Positions 38,138-51,300 of a stretch of 64,000 nucleotides of DNA are shown here, one piece after another. The DNA comes from Hymenolepis diminuta (lineage: Eukaryota > Platyhelminthes > Cestoda > Cyclophyllidea > Hymenolepididae), in NCBI GenBank assembly GCA_900708905.1, contig CAADRB010000018.1, forward strand, positions 1,063,668 through 1,127,667, in the 5' to 3' direction. The position numbers were made by a program, and so were the translations under genes. Position 1 is the first letter of the stretch. Every line of letters begins with the position of its first letter. The notes beneath the pieces were generated by a model, which saw only the letters and a program-made list of their open reading frames with translations, was not told where the DNA came from and did no database searches.

Positions 38138-41100
38138 ACCTAGGTTGCTATTATGTTCATTTGTTTTGTTTCAAGAAATTGTAAGTTTCATTTGCCGTTT
38201 TTTCTAAATATGAGTAAGGTGTCCACAGATGTCTTATGCAATCTGTTTATGTTCACTGAGCAGATAGTTGAAGATGTGCTTTTGGTAGTTAAACAATATA
38301 TTGCGGTTAGAGTAATGGCTAACAGTAATGAAGCAGGACACCAAGAATTGATTAGACCAGGATGTACAGACTCTCAAGGGGAAGAGAGGATTGAGGGGAG
38401 GAGGGAGCAAAGAAAGATTTGTCCGACAAGCGACAGTCTCTGTGTGTATGTTGGAAGGATGTTTATAATCGTCAATTGGATGAGGACGTGCGTGAGGACA
38501 TGAGTGTGTGATTAGCTATGACGTAAGAAGAATATTTCGGAGACGAAGAGATTCATCCTTCAAATTTATTAATTCTCTTAGAGACCCTTGTTGATTGGGA
38601 ATATTTTTTCTTTAGTAAATAAGGTTCTCCAGTTACAGCAACCGATTTGAACATGATCACCTAAAATTTGAATGCACAGGCAAATATAGTGCTTCTCACT
38701 TACCTCAGTTAATTACAGATATGGATTTTTTTTATCTTTTACCCTTACAACTTTCAATATGTAACTGTATTGAATGAAAATCTACATACAAACCCAGAAA
38801 AATCTAGAGACAAAACATTTAGTCACGATCACAGTTTTTTATTGTGTCTTTCATAACTGATCAGGTAAATAAACTTGCCACATTTGAGGACAGGGAAAAG
38901 CCAATCATTCTCAAGTCGATGCGTCATGAAGGAAGTTAGTCATGTGTTACCCGAATGGTATGGTAACCTTTTCTGATTCATTATTATTTCGCCGATTGTC
39001 AATTTTCTAGAGAAAATAGCGGTTTTTACATTTATAAAACCGAAATTATTGTTTAAAAAATTTATCTGTTGTTTTTAGTTAAGATGGTAATATCAAACTT
39101 TCTAAAAGATAATATTTTTGATTATTGAGATTTAGTGTGAAAATTTTCACCTTTCCCCGTTTTAAGTTTATTCTTAAGATGATTTAGTTGGAAAACCTCC
39201 AATAGATAATTTCATCATCTGTCATCACTGGATAATTGCGAAAATATTCCTGTTGTGCATCCATTGCTGATAAATAGTCCTGGATCGATACTTTTACTAT
39301 CTCACCACAGAGTGAAGTCCTGCATTATTCACAGCAGGAAAATAACTGAAATCGGACCTATATAAGTTGATTTTGAATTCAACTCATTCAATGTTTAATT
39401 AATGGCTAATTCACATTACAAGGTTCAAATTTTATAATTAATTAATGAGAGAACCCTTGTCTACGACGTCCAGCACTTATTGATTGGTTGATTAATTGGA
39501 AAGCTCAACCACATTACTTCGGTTATTCTGTTTCTCCGAAGCAGAGATAGTAAAATAATAAGTCCTACTAAGGCAAAAAATGTGTGTTGATAAAGTTCAT
39601 TAAAGATGAACGGTGATAAGTCTTAGCTATAATTTCAATATCACATATATTACTAACAAGTGCTTTTTGACAGATAACATGTGAAAGTGCATAGCAAATT
39701 GCAGGAGGTTAAAGAATGTTCTCTCCCATTGCCATTCCTGCAAAGCCAGTATAAGCAGAGCCTTGGAACTTGAGATAATGACAAGTGCGTAACTTTGTGG
39801 AATCGAACAACCCAATTTTAAGGGTAAACAGTTCATTTAACGTCATTGTAATAATTTAAATTTAAATTATTAATTATTGTAGAACACATTAATCAGAATA
39901 AGGAAGACTGCTGATACTGAGTTTATTTAACAGAAGGAATAACAACAAATTGACATTTGAATAGATTGTAAGATTTAATAAAGCAGTAAACATGGGTGAA
40001 ATAGACTATAATCTGGAAACAGAGTTGGTAATTGGAAAATCTTAATAGTTCGAGGTGTTTAGATATCTATAACATGTACAAGAGATATTAATTATACTGT
40101 TATTGCTCCACTTAAACGAAATATTTCAGGAGTTGTGGGAAACAGCTTAAATAAGTTAACAGAAAGTCAAACGGAGGAAATAAGGAAGGGTGGAACATCA
40201 AAAAAATGTTTAGAATAACATTAAGATGACAAAGGGTCTAACTTTATTTGACTCTTGGTTTTAGGTTGTACAATACTTACTAAGTGGATAGTCCACGTTT
40301 TAAAATTCAAATTTCATAATTTTCCTTTGGATCGATTATTGACTCTAAATTTGATTTTTCTAGATCTGTATTGTTACTTTAATTCACTTTAGATAGTTAA
40401 AATGACAAAATTTGCTTACACTCTATCTAGCGGCTTACTATCTCAACATTAGCAGAGATAAACATTTTGAATTCATCAGATTAATAGCCGAAAAGTCTAG
40501 AAACTTCTCAGAAATTAACGACGCTGTTTAGGAAATATGCTAAAAGATAATGCAATTTATTTATTTAGTCTGTTTTGCTAGTTGCGCAATTTTCTAATTA
40601 AGGATTTTGAAATCTCAATTTCACATTTCGCTTCCATTTATTATTTCCCTTTACTGATGACCTCGTAATGTGAAATCTTTTTAAGGATTTCAGTGCGCAT
40701 TCTTTTTATGGAAAATCTGAAAAAGTAATATTTTAAGCGTTTGTTTCTTACAACGAAGTGAAGGTTTAAATTTAGGTAAATGAAGTATAAGTATATTTCC
40801 AATCTTGTAGATCAACGGACTATTTCAGTAAACATTTAATAATTTAAAAAGCCTTTAAGTGCTCAAAAAGAATTCCATTCGCTAAATTAAGTTAAGTGGT
40901 AACTTCATTAGGTTTAAATAACTTGAATATTTTAAGTTAAAATATGAATGATAATAATAATAATTAACATTGCAATTTTTCACTTTTGGATTTTATTATT
41001 TTATTGAAAATTGTTTGAAGATATCCGCCTAATATTTGTAAGTTCTTTGCTGTTAATCAATGTAAATAATGTTTTATTTCATATTAGTAAAGTAGTTTAT

Positions 41101-41340
41101 GATGATAAATAATTCAAATTACCATTAATAATCTGTGTTTGTTCTTTGTCTCGGAGCCCATAAGATTTTAATCGTTAAATTATCACAATATCGTAGAATT
41201 CGCTTCTTCATGTACAAACCTATTTCCATTTTCTATAATGCACTTTAATTATTGGTTCTAGAAGGTAAAGAAAGTAATCGTATTTTCAGGCTGACTTTTT
41301 TCAAAATTTTAAGTTTCCTATTAAATATTAGATATACCAT
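38138..41340. other. Non-coding stretch after the mariner remnant
   Basis: The 116-codon open frame at 38153-38503 overlaps the probable 3' flank of the transposon and resembles nothing I know. An acceptor-like site at 40129 opens about 30 codons (VVGNSLNKLTESQTEEIRKG, then a stop shortly after); this is unsupported. Confidence 0.3.
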
Positions 41341-41346
41341 GGGACA

Positions 41347-41364
41347 GTCTGCCTCCTGGCAGAC
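41347..41364. repeat. Short perfect hairpin
   Basis: GTCTGCC, TCCT loop, GGCAGAC. A seven-base-pair GC-rich stem in AT-rich DNA; role unknown. Confidence 0.4.
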
Positions 41365-42252
41365 GTTTTTTTCAAAATAAAAGATAAATACACAATCCGC
41401 TTTAGCAATGTTTGTGTGATGTTGCCACACTATACAGACCGACAACCACCAATTATGTCCTAGATGTTGATCATATTAATTATTTATGGATTTATCTAAA
41501 CTTAACGATTTAGCAACAGCCTTAAAACAAAGATATTGATGATAAATTGTAACTTATTTATTAAAATTGTCCAAATTATAACGTAAATTTGGTCCCGTTT
41601 TGTTTCACCTTCATTCTAATTATATTCTAAGACACTATCACTGCATAGCCCCTAACTAATTATTTGTAGAACTATGCATGTGAATTAGATTAATAATTAC
41701 CGTTTGGTATCCTGGACTGTTCCTATAATAATAGAATATGTCATTTATATTCCATTCATTTGAGTTTCAACTTATCTATATTTGTCTCTTCTTCAAACTA
41801 TCCACTCCAGTATATCTTGCCATCCTATATGTGCTCAGTTATTCACTTCTCTTAACTCCAATGGTCGCAATCTCTTGGTCTTTTCATTGGCATCGAATTA
41901 TTAAGGCGTAATTAAGAGGCAACACATTTCAGTCCAAAGGCCTGACTCTCTTTAATGCGAATAAGATTAAAACGAGTGTAGTGTATATGACAATCAAGTT
42001 AATGTTGAAACTTAAAATGCAAGGTTATAATGTGAAAATAGCAAGGACGCGGGATTCACACATCGTCATCGTCACAAAATCAGACGGGTACAAACAAACA
42101 GACGTGACAGGTCGAATACAACACAACTCAGTAGTCTATCATCTGTCTTCTGCAAGTTCTCTATAACGGAAAGTGCAATAATGTTTAACTGGATGGATAT
42201 GGTTTAGATACGCGTATCCACCGTATTGGAATGAATGGAAATAATCTGACGG

Positions 42253-45200
42253 TCACTCGATATGCAACCACTGAGAAACCTGAGGCTGAGAACTCTCAGA
42301 TGCTACGCTAGACAGAAGAGGGATAATACCGTCGTTTATGGCGGAGCTTACTCCGATTGTATTCTGAGCGTTTGATCCAAGGCAGCAGCAGCCAATAGCC
42401 CGAACGCGTTTGCTTCCTGATGCATGAATGGAATAATCTTCTAGAATGAGAACAAGGTAAGCGAGAATTCTCCAATGAATTAGTCGTACGCCAACTTTGT
42501 TGAAGAGCTCCGGTTTATCAAAACTGGATTGGAATGGTGGTCGAAATGTCAAAACCAACTCGCTGTTATTGAATACGTGGTCTTTCAAAATGAGTGGCAG
42601 TGATCCATTTCCTTTCGAGATGCTTTCTACGAATTCAGCAGGGAGACGGATGTTAAAGCCTTTCCGAACGCATGTTGCTCTGCCGTTGGAGACTAGACAG
42701 GCTCTTAATCGCAGTTTTACTAGTAAAAACAAACAATCTGGTAAATAAATTGACATGATTACTCAAATATGAAGTTTACACGTTTTCATAGGAAACAATA
42801 TAGGATCAATTTCAGTATGCATTGACTTAAAGTCAGTCATGATTTCCCATTAAAAGTGCTCTCAAATTGTAGTTTGCAATTAATTACCTACTTTAGACTC
42901 CTTTTAAGTTATGGAGGTTTATTACAGTCAAGTACGGTAGCTTTGCAAACTTTGGCAGAAAGCAAATGTTAAAATGCAATAATCCTTTAGTCCGACAGTT
43001 ATACTGGAGTTTGAAAATATCAAACATTTGATATTTTAAGAAGGTATGGTAAGAAATGCCTCGAAACAGGACAGAAACTAACATTTTATAATGATAATTT
43101 TATTTTCAGCTCCTTCTTAATTATTCCTGATGGAAATTGTAAAAACGGCAAACAATTTGCTAATGCCGCAAATCCATAAACTCTCTCTAGACAACTGATA
43201 ATGGTCTACCCGATTTTAAATAATTTAGCAAATCAAAATTTTCATTAAATTTTATAAACGTCGTTTTTTAAATAGTTATAAAAGGAGGAAAGCTAAGCCA
43301 AAACATTTTACTTTTGTACCAACGCATATTAGAATGGAATTCGCCCTATTTAACCACGTTACAATTCGTGCATAGTGGTGTAAATTATAATTTATTTAAG
43401 ATATTAAATTAGCAACAAGAATCGAGACACAAGTTGGACGAATCCTCTATTTTCATTCAAATATTGGGAAAAATGACGGAATAAATTAAGATATTTTGAA
43501 GTGGAACAAAAATAATGCGTGTAATTTTAAGTCTACTTGATTATATATTTGAAAATACTCATTATGAATAAATGATCTTAACAAAAGTTAAAAATAATAA
43601 TAATAAAACCAAATGTCTACATATTTTGCACTGCAAGTCAAGGTCAATAAATTATAATTGTTTAAATTTCAACTTTTCGACAATATTTTCAAAATTGAAT
43701 CATCAAATAGCCTCGTTACTGATAAATCTTTTTGTAAATAAAGTGTCTTCTTTTGATTCTTCTATATATTCTGGCAATTTAGAAGAATTCAGTAATAATA
43801 AAAAGCATTCTTATATCTTTTGTGACTTTGAATTGATACTGTATCAAAAGATACAAAGTTAATCAGGCTGTTAAAATTGTCCAGTCGATCAATATTTATT
43901 CTAGCCTAAAGATTTGTCCCAAGCCATAATTTCCATCTGTTGAGTAATTATAACCTATAACATTATATTAAATATATACCGAAATCATTTGATTTTGGAC
44001 TAGTTGAAAATCAAGTGGATTATATATAGATGTTATTAAGTATGCTCATCTCGAATGAACTCTAAAATGTCTCGGCAACTCTCATTTACTTGCTTACGAT
44101 TCAAGGATAATACTGATACACTGGTATGAGCAACCATTCAAATTAATCAACTTTCAGTAAGCTTTGAAAATTGCGAACTTGCACTCAATCGGAAATAGAG
44201 CTTTGAAACATTGTTTGTTGTCATTCTGCAAAGAAACAGCCATTTTATTATCATCAAAACGTATACTTATTTTGACCAAAAGAGCATTTAATAGTCAAGT
44301 CCGATATACGGCTTGAACAAGTTGGAAGGAAATTGAGATTGATATCCAGCGATAATATATGTTATAATATGATTTCCTCTTCTCATCAGTTAAATTCTGT
44401 TTTTTGCTGATTGCTTTTAATTTTTATGACTATAGATCGTATTTGGTATAGCATGTTCTCAATAATTAAAGTTAAATAGAAAAAGCCTCTTACGTCACGA
44501 CATTTGAGGAAGAGCATTTTAGAAACCTTTATTAACCTCAACGTCTGGCCTGGTGTGCGTAGCACTTCACATACCCAACCACAAAGTCAGAAGTCACAGG
44601 TTCGATATCCCTAGGCGAAGATCCAGAAAACGGAGTTTCCAGTCGCAATGGTTAAGTTAAGGCTAATGAAAATGTCAGAATTTGATTTTTTCAACAAATA
44701 TTTCTACACCAAAAATGAGTGACTTGAACCTTAAAAATAATTTCCCAATTCTAACTTTGTTTGACAGTTTCATAGGTTTAGGACCAATCAAATTTTGAAA
44801 TCTGAACTAAATTTAAATTTTGTGTTGTTTTAGGACAATTAGCTGCTTTAAAGAGGAAAACTAGTTTTCTTTTATATCATCTTCATGAAATTTACAATTT
44901 CGCTCCATTTTATATCCGAAAAATATCAGTTTTCTATTATTAGTCGTCTAAAGTCAAACAAAAGTATGAAGATATTAGCCTTTCTTCATGGACGTTATTA
45001 GACTTAGATTTGAAATAAAACTATGTTCTTATTTATAGAATAATATGTTTCGTTTGCTTAATTAAAACTCTAATTTATAATTTGTATTATCAGGTCCAGA
45101 TAAGGATCAGAATTGTAATGTGGGGTAACAGCAGTGTTTTGATTCATTACTATTAAACAGGTTTTAGAAAATTATTTATTTAAACATATGCATAAAAACC

Positions 45201-48200
45201 GTTTATCCGCCAGCGGTATATTTTATTCTCTTTCCGTAAAATTATACATCCAGGAAATTGAAGAGATTTCCTACATTAATTTTTAATCAATTAAATTGGA
45301 AAGAAACCAGAAATTTATTGTCATTAACTATTTAAAATTTACATAAAATGCACGCCATATATATAAAAATTTATCTTACTTGGCGTCAGATTGGTCTTCT
45401 TTGCACTAATATCCATGTCTTCCATGCTGTCGAGTAGATTTCTGAAGCTCAGATTTCGAATTTCATGAATTTCGAATCGAAGACTACCCTCCGTTTCGCG
45501 CTGAGTCAAGGATGCCAACACATCGGCATTCAGTTGATAAACCTAAAGCAGACATCAGAAATTAGCATTTACCATTACATTAATATATGACTTCTGTGGT
45601 TAGACGAAAACCGCAATTTCTTTTGTGGGAAATCATCTTACCTTAAATATCTACTATTTAACATAACACAATTTATATCTTTGATACAGTTAACACGATA
45701 TACAATGATTTATAATTAAATATATCTTGATATAATTTTGAACCTCCATCGTAGAGAAACGAAATCAATTTGGGCTATCAACGTTCTGACACACGAGGTT
45801 CAAACGGTGTAAAAACTCTAGACATAATCTTTTATCTATTTGCCACTTTAAATGTGTCCCTCAAATCCATTTAGAAATTCGTTATTCAACCCTTATCTTA
45901 GGTTGAGGTATGTAATCAAGAAGAAATCCTGATTATAAACTCGATTTCTGCCTCTCTCATTATTAACCCGACTTATACAATACGGCTAGCCATTTCACCC
46001 TCTAATTGTGCATAACATTTGTTATACCATATATTAATTCAAATTTAAATTACCCTTTTTTAGGTTTGCTAAAAGGAAGAATGGTAACCACTTTTATTCA
46101 CTTGATATATCAATTGAAATTTATTTTACCTGTTCTTAATGAGAGCTACATTAAGATTATCTATAAATTTAATCACCATTAAAACTCAATACAATAAAAA
46201 ATTTTCGAGTATATAATAAATAGGCAGATTTATCAAAAGATGGTCTTGTGAAAAATTAAAACACAAAAACGCCTACTCGAGTTCTCAAAAGCAGTATTTT
46301 CCAATCCCAAGATTCCCACTTTGATAAAACCCTTTTCCATATCTTATATTAATGTAGCATTCATTGTTTCATTCGAAAAATTCAACTGCTTACTAGTATG
46401 AAAACACAAATATAAGTACATACGAAAGAAAATTTTTAAGCATTCGTTTTCAAAAATTTTATTACGCAATAATAACCACAGTTCCCTCCACTTGGCTCAA
46501 CAATTTTGCTTGCCGCCGATTTTAAATAATGTATGTGGCCAGAGGCATTAAATTTGCGCATAAAGAAGGCATCTAAAAGAAGAAATGTTAACACAAGTTT
46601 GGCACATTTTTAGCTCCTTGATGTTGCAAGTTTAAATTATTGTTGCGGAGGTTAATTTCTGGAACGAGATTGCCGGGATTTGTGGATAGAATTAAAAGTA
46701 AAATAAATTAATAATGTTGGGCAATTTTAATTCTAACAAATTTATATGCAGATTTTCAAAAATCCTTTATCTTCACGCTCAAGTACTTAAAACTGTTTCT
46801 ATACTTTTTAAACCTTATTTTCCATTAAGTTACAAATAAGTTTTGGACAGTAAGAAGTCATAATATGGACATTCCGTGAGAAGTAATATATAAATGAAAA
46901 TTTCATCAAGAAAGGATATCAATTTAGCCTTAAAAAAATTAATTTATAAAAAACATTAGACGGAAAAAATTGTGTTAAACTTTCTTCCCCGTAACTTGCA
47001 CCCTATTCTTTAAAGAAAATTACGAAATTACTTTTAATGTATTTCAAATGAAATAATAACTCTTCTTACATCAATGCAAGGTTTGCATCTTTCCCAGTTA
47101 ATATCGGTTGAGAGGGTAGACTTTCCTTTAAGCGTATGATAGCTGAATTGATACTCCTTTGATGCAACTAACAGCGATTTATCACTGGGTTTTCTACCAG
47201 AAAATTCAATTATAGATAGCTTCAGCTGGACATCCTCTTTCGACTTATTGAAGGGCATTCCACAATCAATAACAAAATCCAATACAGATGGATTTCCTTC
47301 TGAAAATTTTGGTGAACCACAAGAAGCTGTTACCGCACCACTGGTTTGAACAAAGTGCGATTTGAAGCCAATCAGCTCCGCCTTAACGATGTAGTTTGAA
47401 TTCTTCCATGGTCTGACGGCAGGCAAATTAGTAGCATAGTAGAGGTGAACACGAACTGTCAAATTTCTTTTACCTGTTGCATCTATAAATATACGGTAAT
47501 TGATTGTTCCCCCGGGAGCTTCTGCTGTCGTAAAATAATTGACTGGGGAAACTCTAGACATAGGGGGAGTAGCAATAGGTGTTAATGCAGCCGAAGATAG
47601 AATACATTTTCTTGATGGTGAATTGTGAGTTGATCGACTCACTTGCGTTCCGAGAATGGACACTAACTCTGTCATGCTTGCACCAAGTTCACTCACAAGG
47701 GGTTTTGGTGTGAGACTACCAAGAGTTGTACGCCGAGCGGCAATTAAAGATTTTCTTCTAATGGCTGTGTCCGAATCAATCTTAGTAGGTATAACCTTAG
47801 GCGGATTTAATGCGTCAACAAGAGCTTCTGGTTGTGCATTGATTGTTGACATAAATGCTGGGATCGGTGATATGCTTTCATACCCACCTTTAGCAAGATC
47901 GTTTAAGATTGAGGTTGATCCAGAACGTGGTCGTAGGGTAGGTGGTGCAAGATATCCCCCAATTGTTGTAACTCCGGCTCCACTTTGTTCCCCAACTAAA
48001 GCTCCCGAAAATGAGCAAAATGACGAACGGATAGACGAATGATGGGGACTAGTTGAACCATAGAGTCTCTCAGGTTGAAATCGCAAGGGAAGAGATTGAC
48101 TTTCCGCTAACACAGAACTCCTTCTTGAGACATCCCGATTCCTAGGAGCTGAATGTGGTGAGGTGAGTGCAAATGCTTCGATAGTACTGCAGAGTAAGTT

Positions 48201-48365
48201 AACCGGGGAGATGGACACTTTGCTATTGGAGCGCGAATATTTTGCTCGTTTTCTTTGAGGCCACCACGGAGAGGCAACGGCTAGAGTTGCTGCACAAATG
48301 AAAGCTGCAAAAGCTGCAAATGCTATGCATATAGAGAGAACTATTGCAGTCACACCGTCGAACAT
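42253..48365 (-). CDS. Divergent synaptotagmin-like protein (N-terminal membrane anchor, two C2-like domains)
   Basis: Exons on the minus strand are 48365-47070, 45542-45380 and 42737-42253. The total is 1944 nt, exactly 647 codons plus stop, with donors GTAAGA and GTAAGA and acceptors ctttag and ttaccag. Residues 5-31 form one hydrophobic helix after a four-residue start, followed by a basic run (RKRAKYSR), as in synaptotagmins. Residues about 50-280 are a Ser/Pro-rich linker. Residues 285-432 form a C2-like domain (NLTVRVHLYYATNLPAV, NYIVKAELIG). The rest looks like a C2B: LRFEIHEIRNL, EDMDIS, FLLVKLRL, RVRAIGCCCLG and a closing QVSQWLHIE like the PV-x-x-WH ending. The Asp-rich calcium loops (DPYVK type) are not evident, so membrane traffic function without calcium binding is inferred. 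It could instead be another tandem-C2 membrane protein. Confidence 0.65.
42738..45379 (-). other. Second intron of the synaptotagmin-like gene
   Basis: 2.6 kb, phase 1, between exons ending at 45380 and starting at 42737. It contains a tRNA-like/SINE-like segment near 44539-44620. A plus-strand ttttcag site at 43108 opens a short frame ending at NAANP and a stop; this is not supported as an exon. The 96-codon frame at 43572-43862 is low-complexity. Confidence 0.55.
44539..44620 (+). repeat. tRNA-like head, probable SINE or tRNA pseudogene
   Basis: An A-box-like TGGCCTGGTGTG (44546-44557) lies 53 nt before a B-box-like GGTTCGATATCC (44599-44610), the arrangement of an internal RNA polymerase III promoter. 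The bases that would form the acceptor stem do not pair, so it is not a working tRNA. Confidence 0.35.
45543..47069 (-). other. First intron of the synaptotagmin-like gene
   Basis: 1.5 kb, phase 0, between GTAAGA after codon 432 and a tgctttag acceptor. No feature seen inside. Confidence 0.6.
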
Positions 48366-51300
48366 TCTGATTTCTACGATTGCATGCTCAGTCTACGTTT
48401 ATCTAAAATATGCATAATAAAGAAAGCTTATTGGTAAAAGGCTGAATAGGATAAAAATCGGTTACTGTCCACAAATGCTGCTCAGAAGGCAGTAAACAAT
48501 TAGGTGAATAGTTCTATTGTTATGAAAAGTTGACAAAATAGAAATGCATTTGTAACATTATATTAAAGATTAAAAATCAACCTAAGAATATGTAAATGTG
48601 GGTCGAAAGAACCTCGTCTTGTTCATCTCATTTTACATAGGCAAATAAAACAAGTTAACTGCTGTAAAACACGTGCTTGATTTCCCAACTTTGAAATTTT
48701 CAGCCATTAATCAATTTCGTAACCTTAAAAGTTGTTACGGTTATTATTTAAGAAGACTAATTTTAGCCGGACATACACTTAATTAGAAGATTTCAATATA
48801 CGCCTTTTCAATTATTAAATCGATTCTAGCGGTAATAAATTTTCTCAACGATCATCCCCAATTGCTCTCTCTTTAGGATTTAAGTCAAATATCCAGGTAA
48901 TAAATGGATCCGAACAAAGTTCTCTAAAACTCTTTAAATTTCTTGTTTTTTTCAAAACTCCTTTCAATAAATTTAAGTGCACTCGAAATTTTCTCTGTGG
49001 AATAATTTCAATAAATAAAAGCAAAGAGATAATAAAATAAAAATAGAGGGATAATTAGAGTTTACAAATTTGATTTTTAAAAAAGTTTGATAAAATTATT
49101 CTAGTATATTATTAAATGACGTAATAAATAAACCCCCTTTATCATTATATTGGAAGACACGATTTTCAGTGGAGGTTCTTTACTAATGTCATTTTGGTTG
49201 ATAGGAAAAGTTAACTTTATTTCAGTATTTCGGGATTTGAAATACAAAAAATAAAATATTATTGGGACTCATTTAATATTAAGTTATTTATATAAAAATG
49301 TGTGAAAAGGTAATCTTAAATGCTTTTTAATCAAGGAATGTATTTATCAGATCGTTATTTGCAAATAAAACACAAAGATTGTGAGAAAGCGTAAAATTAC
49401 ATAATTTCTAATATGAAATGAATATAACGAACCGTAAAAAGAGGATAACTTCGTAAATGAGGGATTATCAGATAGAACCAGTGGTTATTTCGGTAGTAGG
49501 TCAAACCAATCAGTGACCAGAAGTCGACGAACCAATCGAATTGATCCCTGCTCCTGCATAGTCCAGTTAAAATTCTTAGCAGTTTTCAACTCAAATGCGC
49601 TTAGCAAAGTGTAGCATCTAATTTTAAACTCTTTCAATCTGCTGAAATATTACATTTTTTCCCATTTTACGGTTGAGAAATCATTGTAAAACCAAATTCA
49701 CTGAAAAAATATCGCTTAACTAAGTTAATTTACGTTCCACTCCATATACGACAATGAAATAAACGGCATAGGCTTGTTTCTCAGATCTAACATAATTTTA
49801 ACTATTCATATTGCGAATGAGAGGAATCAGACAATAATTTATAAATTTTATAACATCGTAGGTAATAAATAAACAATCCATTTTCACGATTTCCAAAGAA
49901 AGCTTAACAAGTTTCTGCGAGATAACTGACTATCCTTGGGAGATAATTATCCCTTAACCTGGAAGTCTTTAGATTCATTTATATGTTCACAACTATAATT
50001 TATAATTATTTTTTCTATCTAACCGTTAATATTAATAAGCCCGTTTCTTAACAATAAATGAATACTACATATGCAAGGTTGACTAACTGGATATGTCCAT
50101 AACATCGAAATTAAAAATTGTCACAAAGTGAATTGATGTAAATCAGTAGATAAGATTGGAAATAAGAAGTTTTAAATATTTTATCCAGCATTAAGTATTA
50201 TTTCAATCAATTTCGCAAATATTTAATGAAATTAAATGCGTAAGTTACCTAAATCTAAGCACATAACGGACTAAAAATAGGAATAGATTTTAAAGACCGA
50301 CGCTAACTTCAAAATATATTTAAATTTTAGTCATTTGTTTTCATATAATTTAGTTAGCTGTAAAATTGATTTTAATGTCACTAGATGTAGTGCGACAAAG
50401 AGTAAGAAGAAAACGAAGTGATTAGTAAGATTGTTACTGTAATAAAAAGTTGCAGAAAGAGATAATTTGAGGAGCTACAAAATCAAGTCGTTGAGATGAA
50501 GCAGATAAAAGCCAGTAGAAGGAACCGCAGATAGAGGAGTTGGATGGAGGATCTCCCTCTATGTGGTGACCGATATAGACTAGAGATAAGAGAACTGAAA
50601 GGCCATGTGTGTGAACCGGAACGCCTGGGAACGAGTCTGGGATAATAGCTGAGTATTTGTAGATCCAAAATTGGAAGACAGCTGGAATTAAAATGAACAG
50701 CAAAGAATGAAGTTTGCCAACGATACAGAGATATAAATATGACAATTAAGTACGTGAAAAGGAGAATTTGCATTTAACTTGAGTCCTCCTCAGAGTTTAA
50801 TATACATGCAATTGTATGCATGATGATAAGGTCTTGTCGCTAGAAAGCGATTCCGGTGACTGATAGATTGCCTAAAGCACTAATTCAGACAATCTGGAAA
50901 CAATTAAACATTCATAACTCATGGAAAATTATTTCAAAATTCTTTTTGAATTAAAGCTTTCTTCATGATAAAAGTCCAAGTTTAAAGAGTTATTGTCTAA
51001 GATGCCTCAGTTTCATTTAAATTCGAATACTTGGAATTATTAGCTAAGCAGACGGTTACGGAAGTGAGGAGGAGGTGGTGTTTAAAAATGCTATATATAT
51101 ATCACTACACTGTGGGAGTCGAGTCACTCAAAAATCGCATTGTGGTTCAACCCTCTAGACCAATTCGGCAGAAGATCTTGAGATTAAATCATAATATTAG
51201 GCTTACCAGGTTCTCACATATTCTTTTCATTAGTAGGTTGTTAACTGCTTTAAAGAAATATGGAGATTTAGGAGAAGGAAAAAATATTTCTATTATCAAT

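Noticed and set aside
47656..48042. 128-codon plus-strand open frame
   Set aside because: It is antisense to the first exon of the minus-strand synaptotagmin-like gene, whose three exons close in frame.
50434..50773. 103- and 96-codon minus-strand open frames
   Set aside because: Two overlapping frames of a pyrimidine-rich strand with no motif and no codon pattern; likely compositional.
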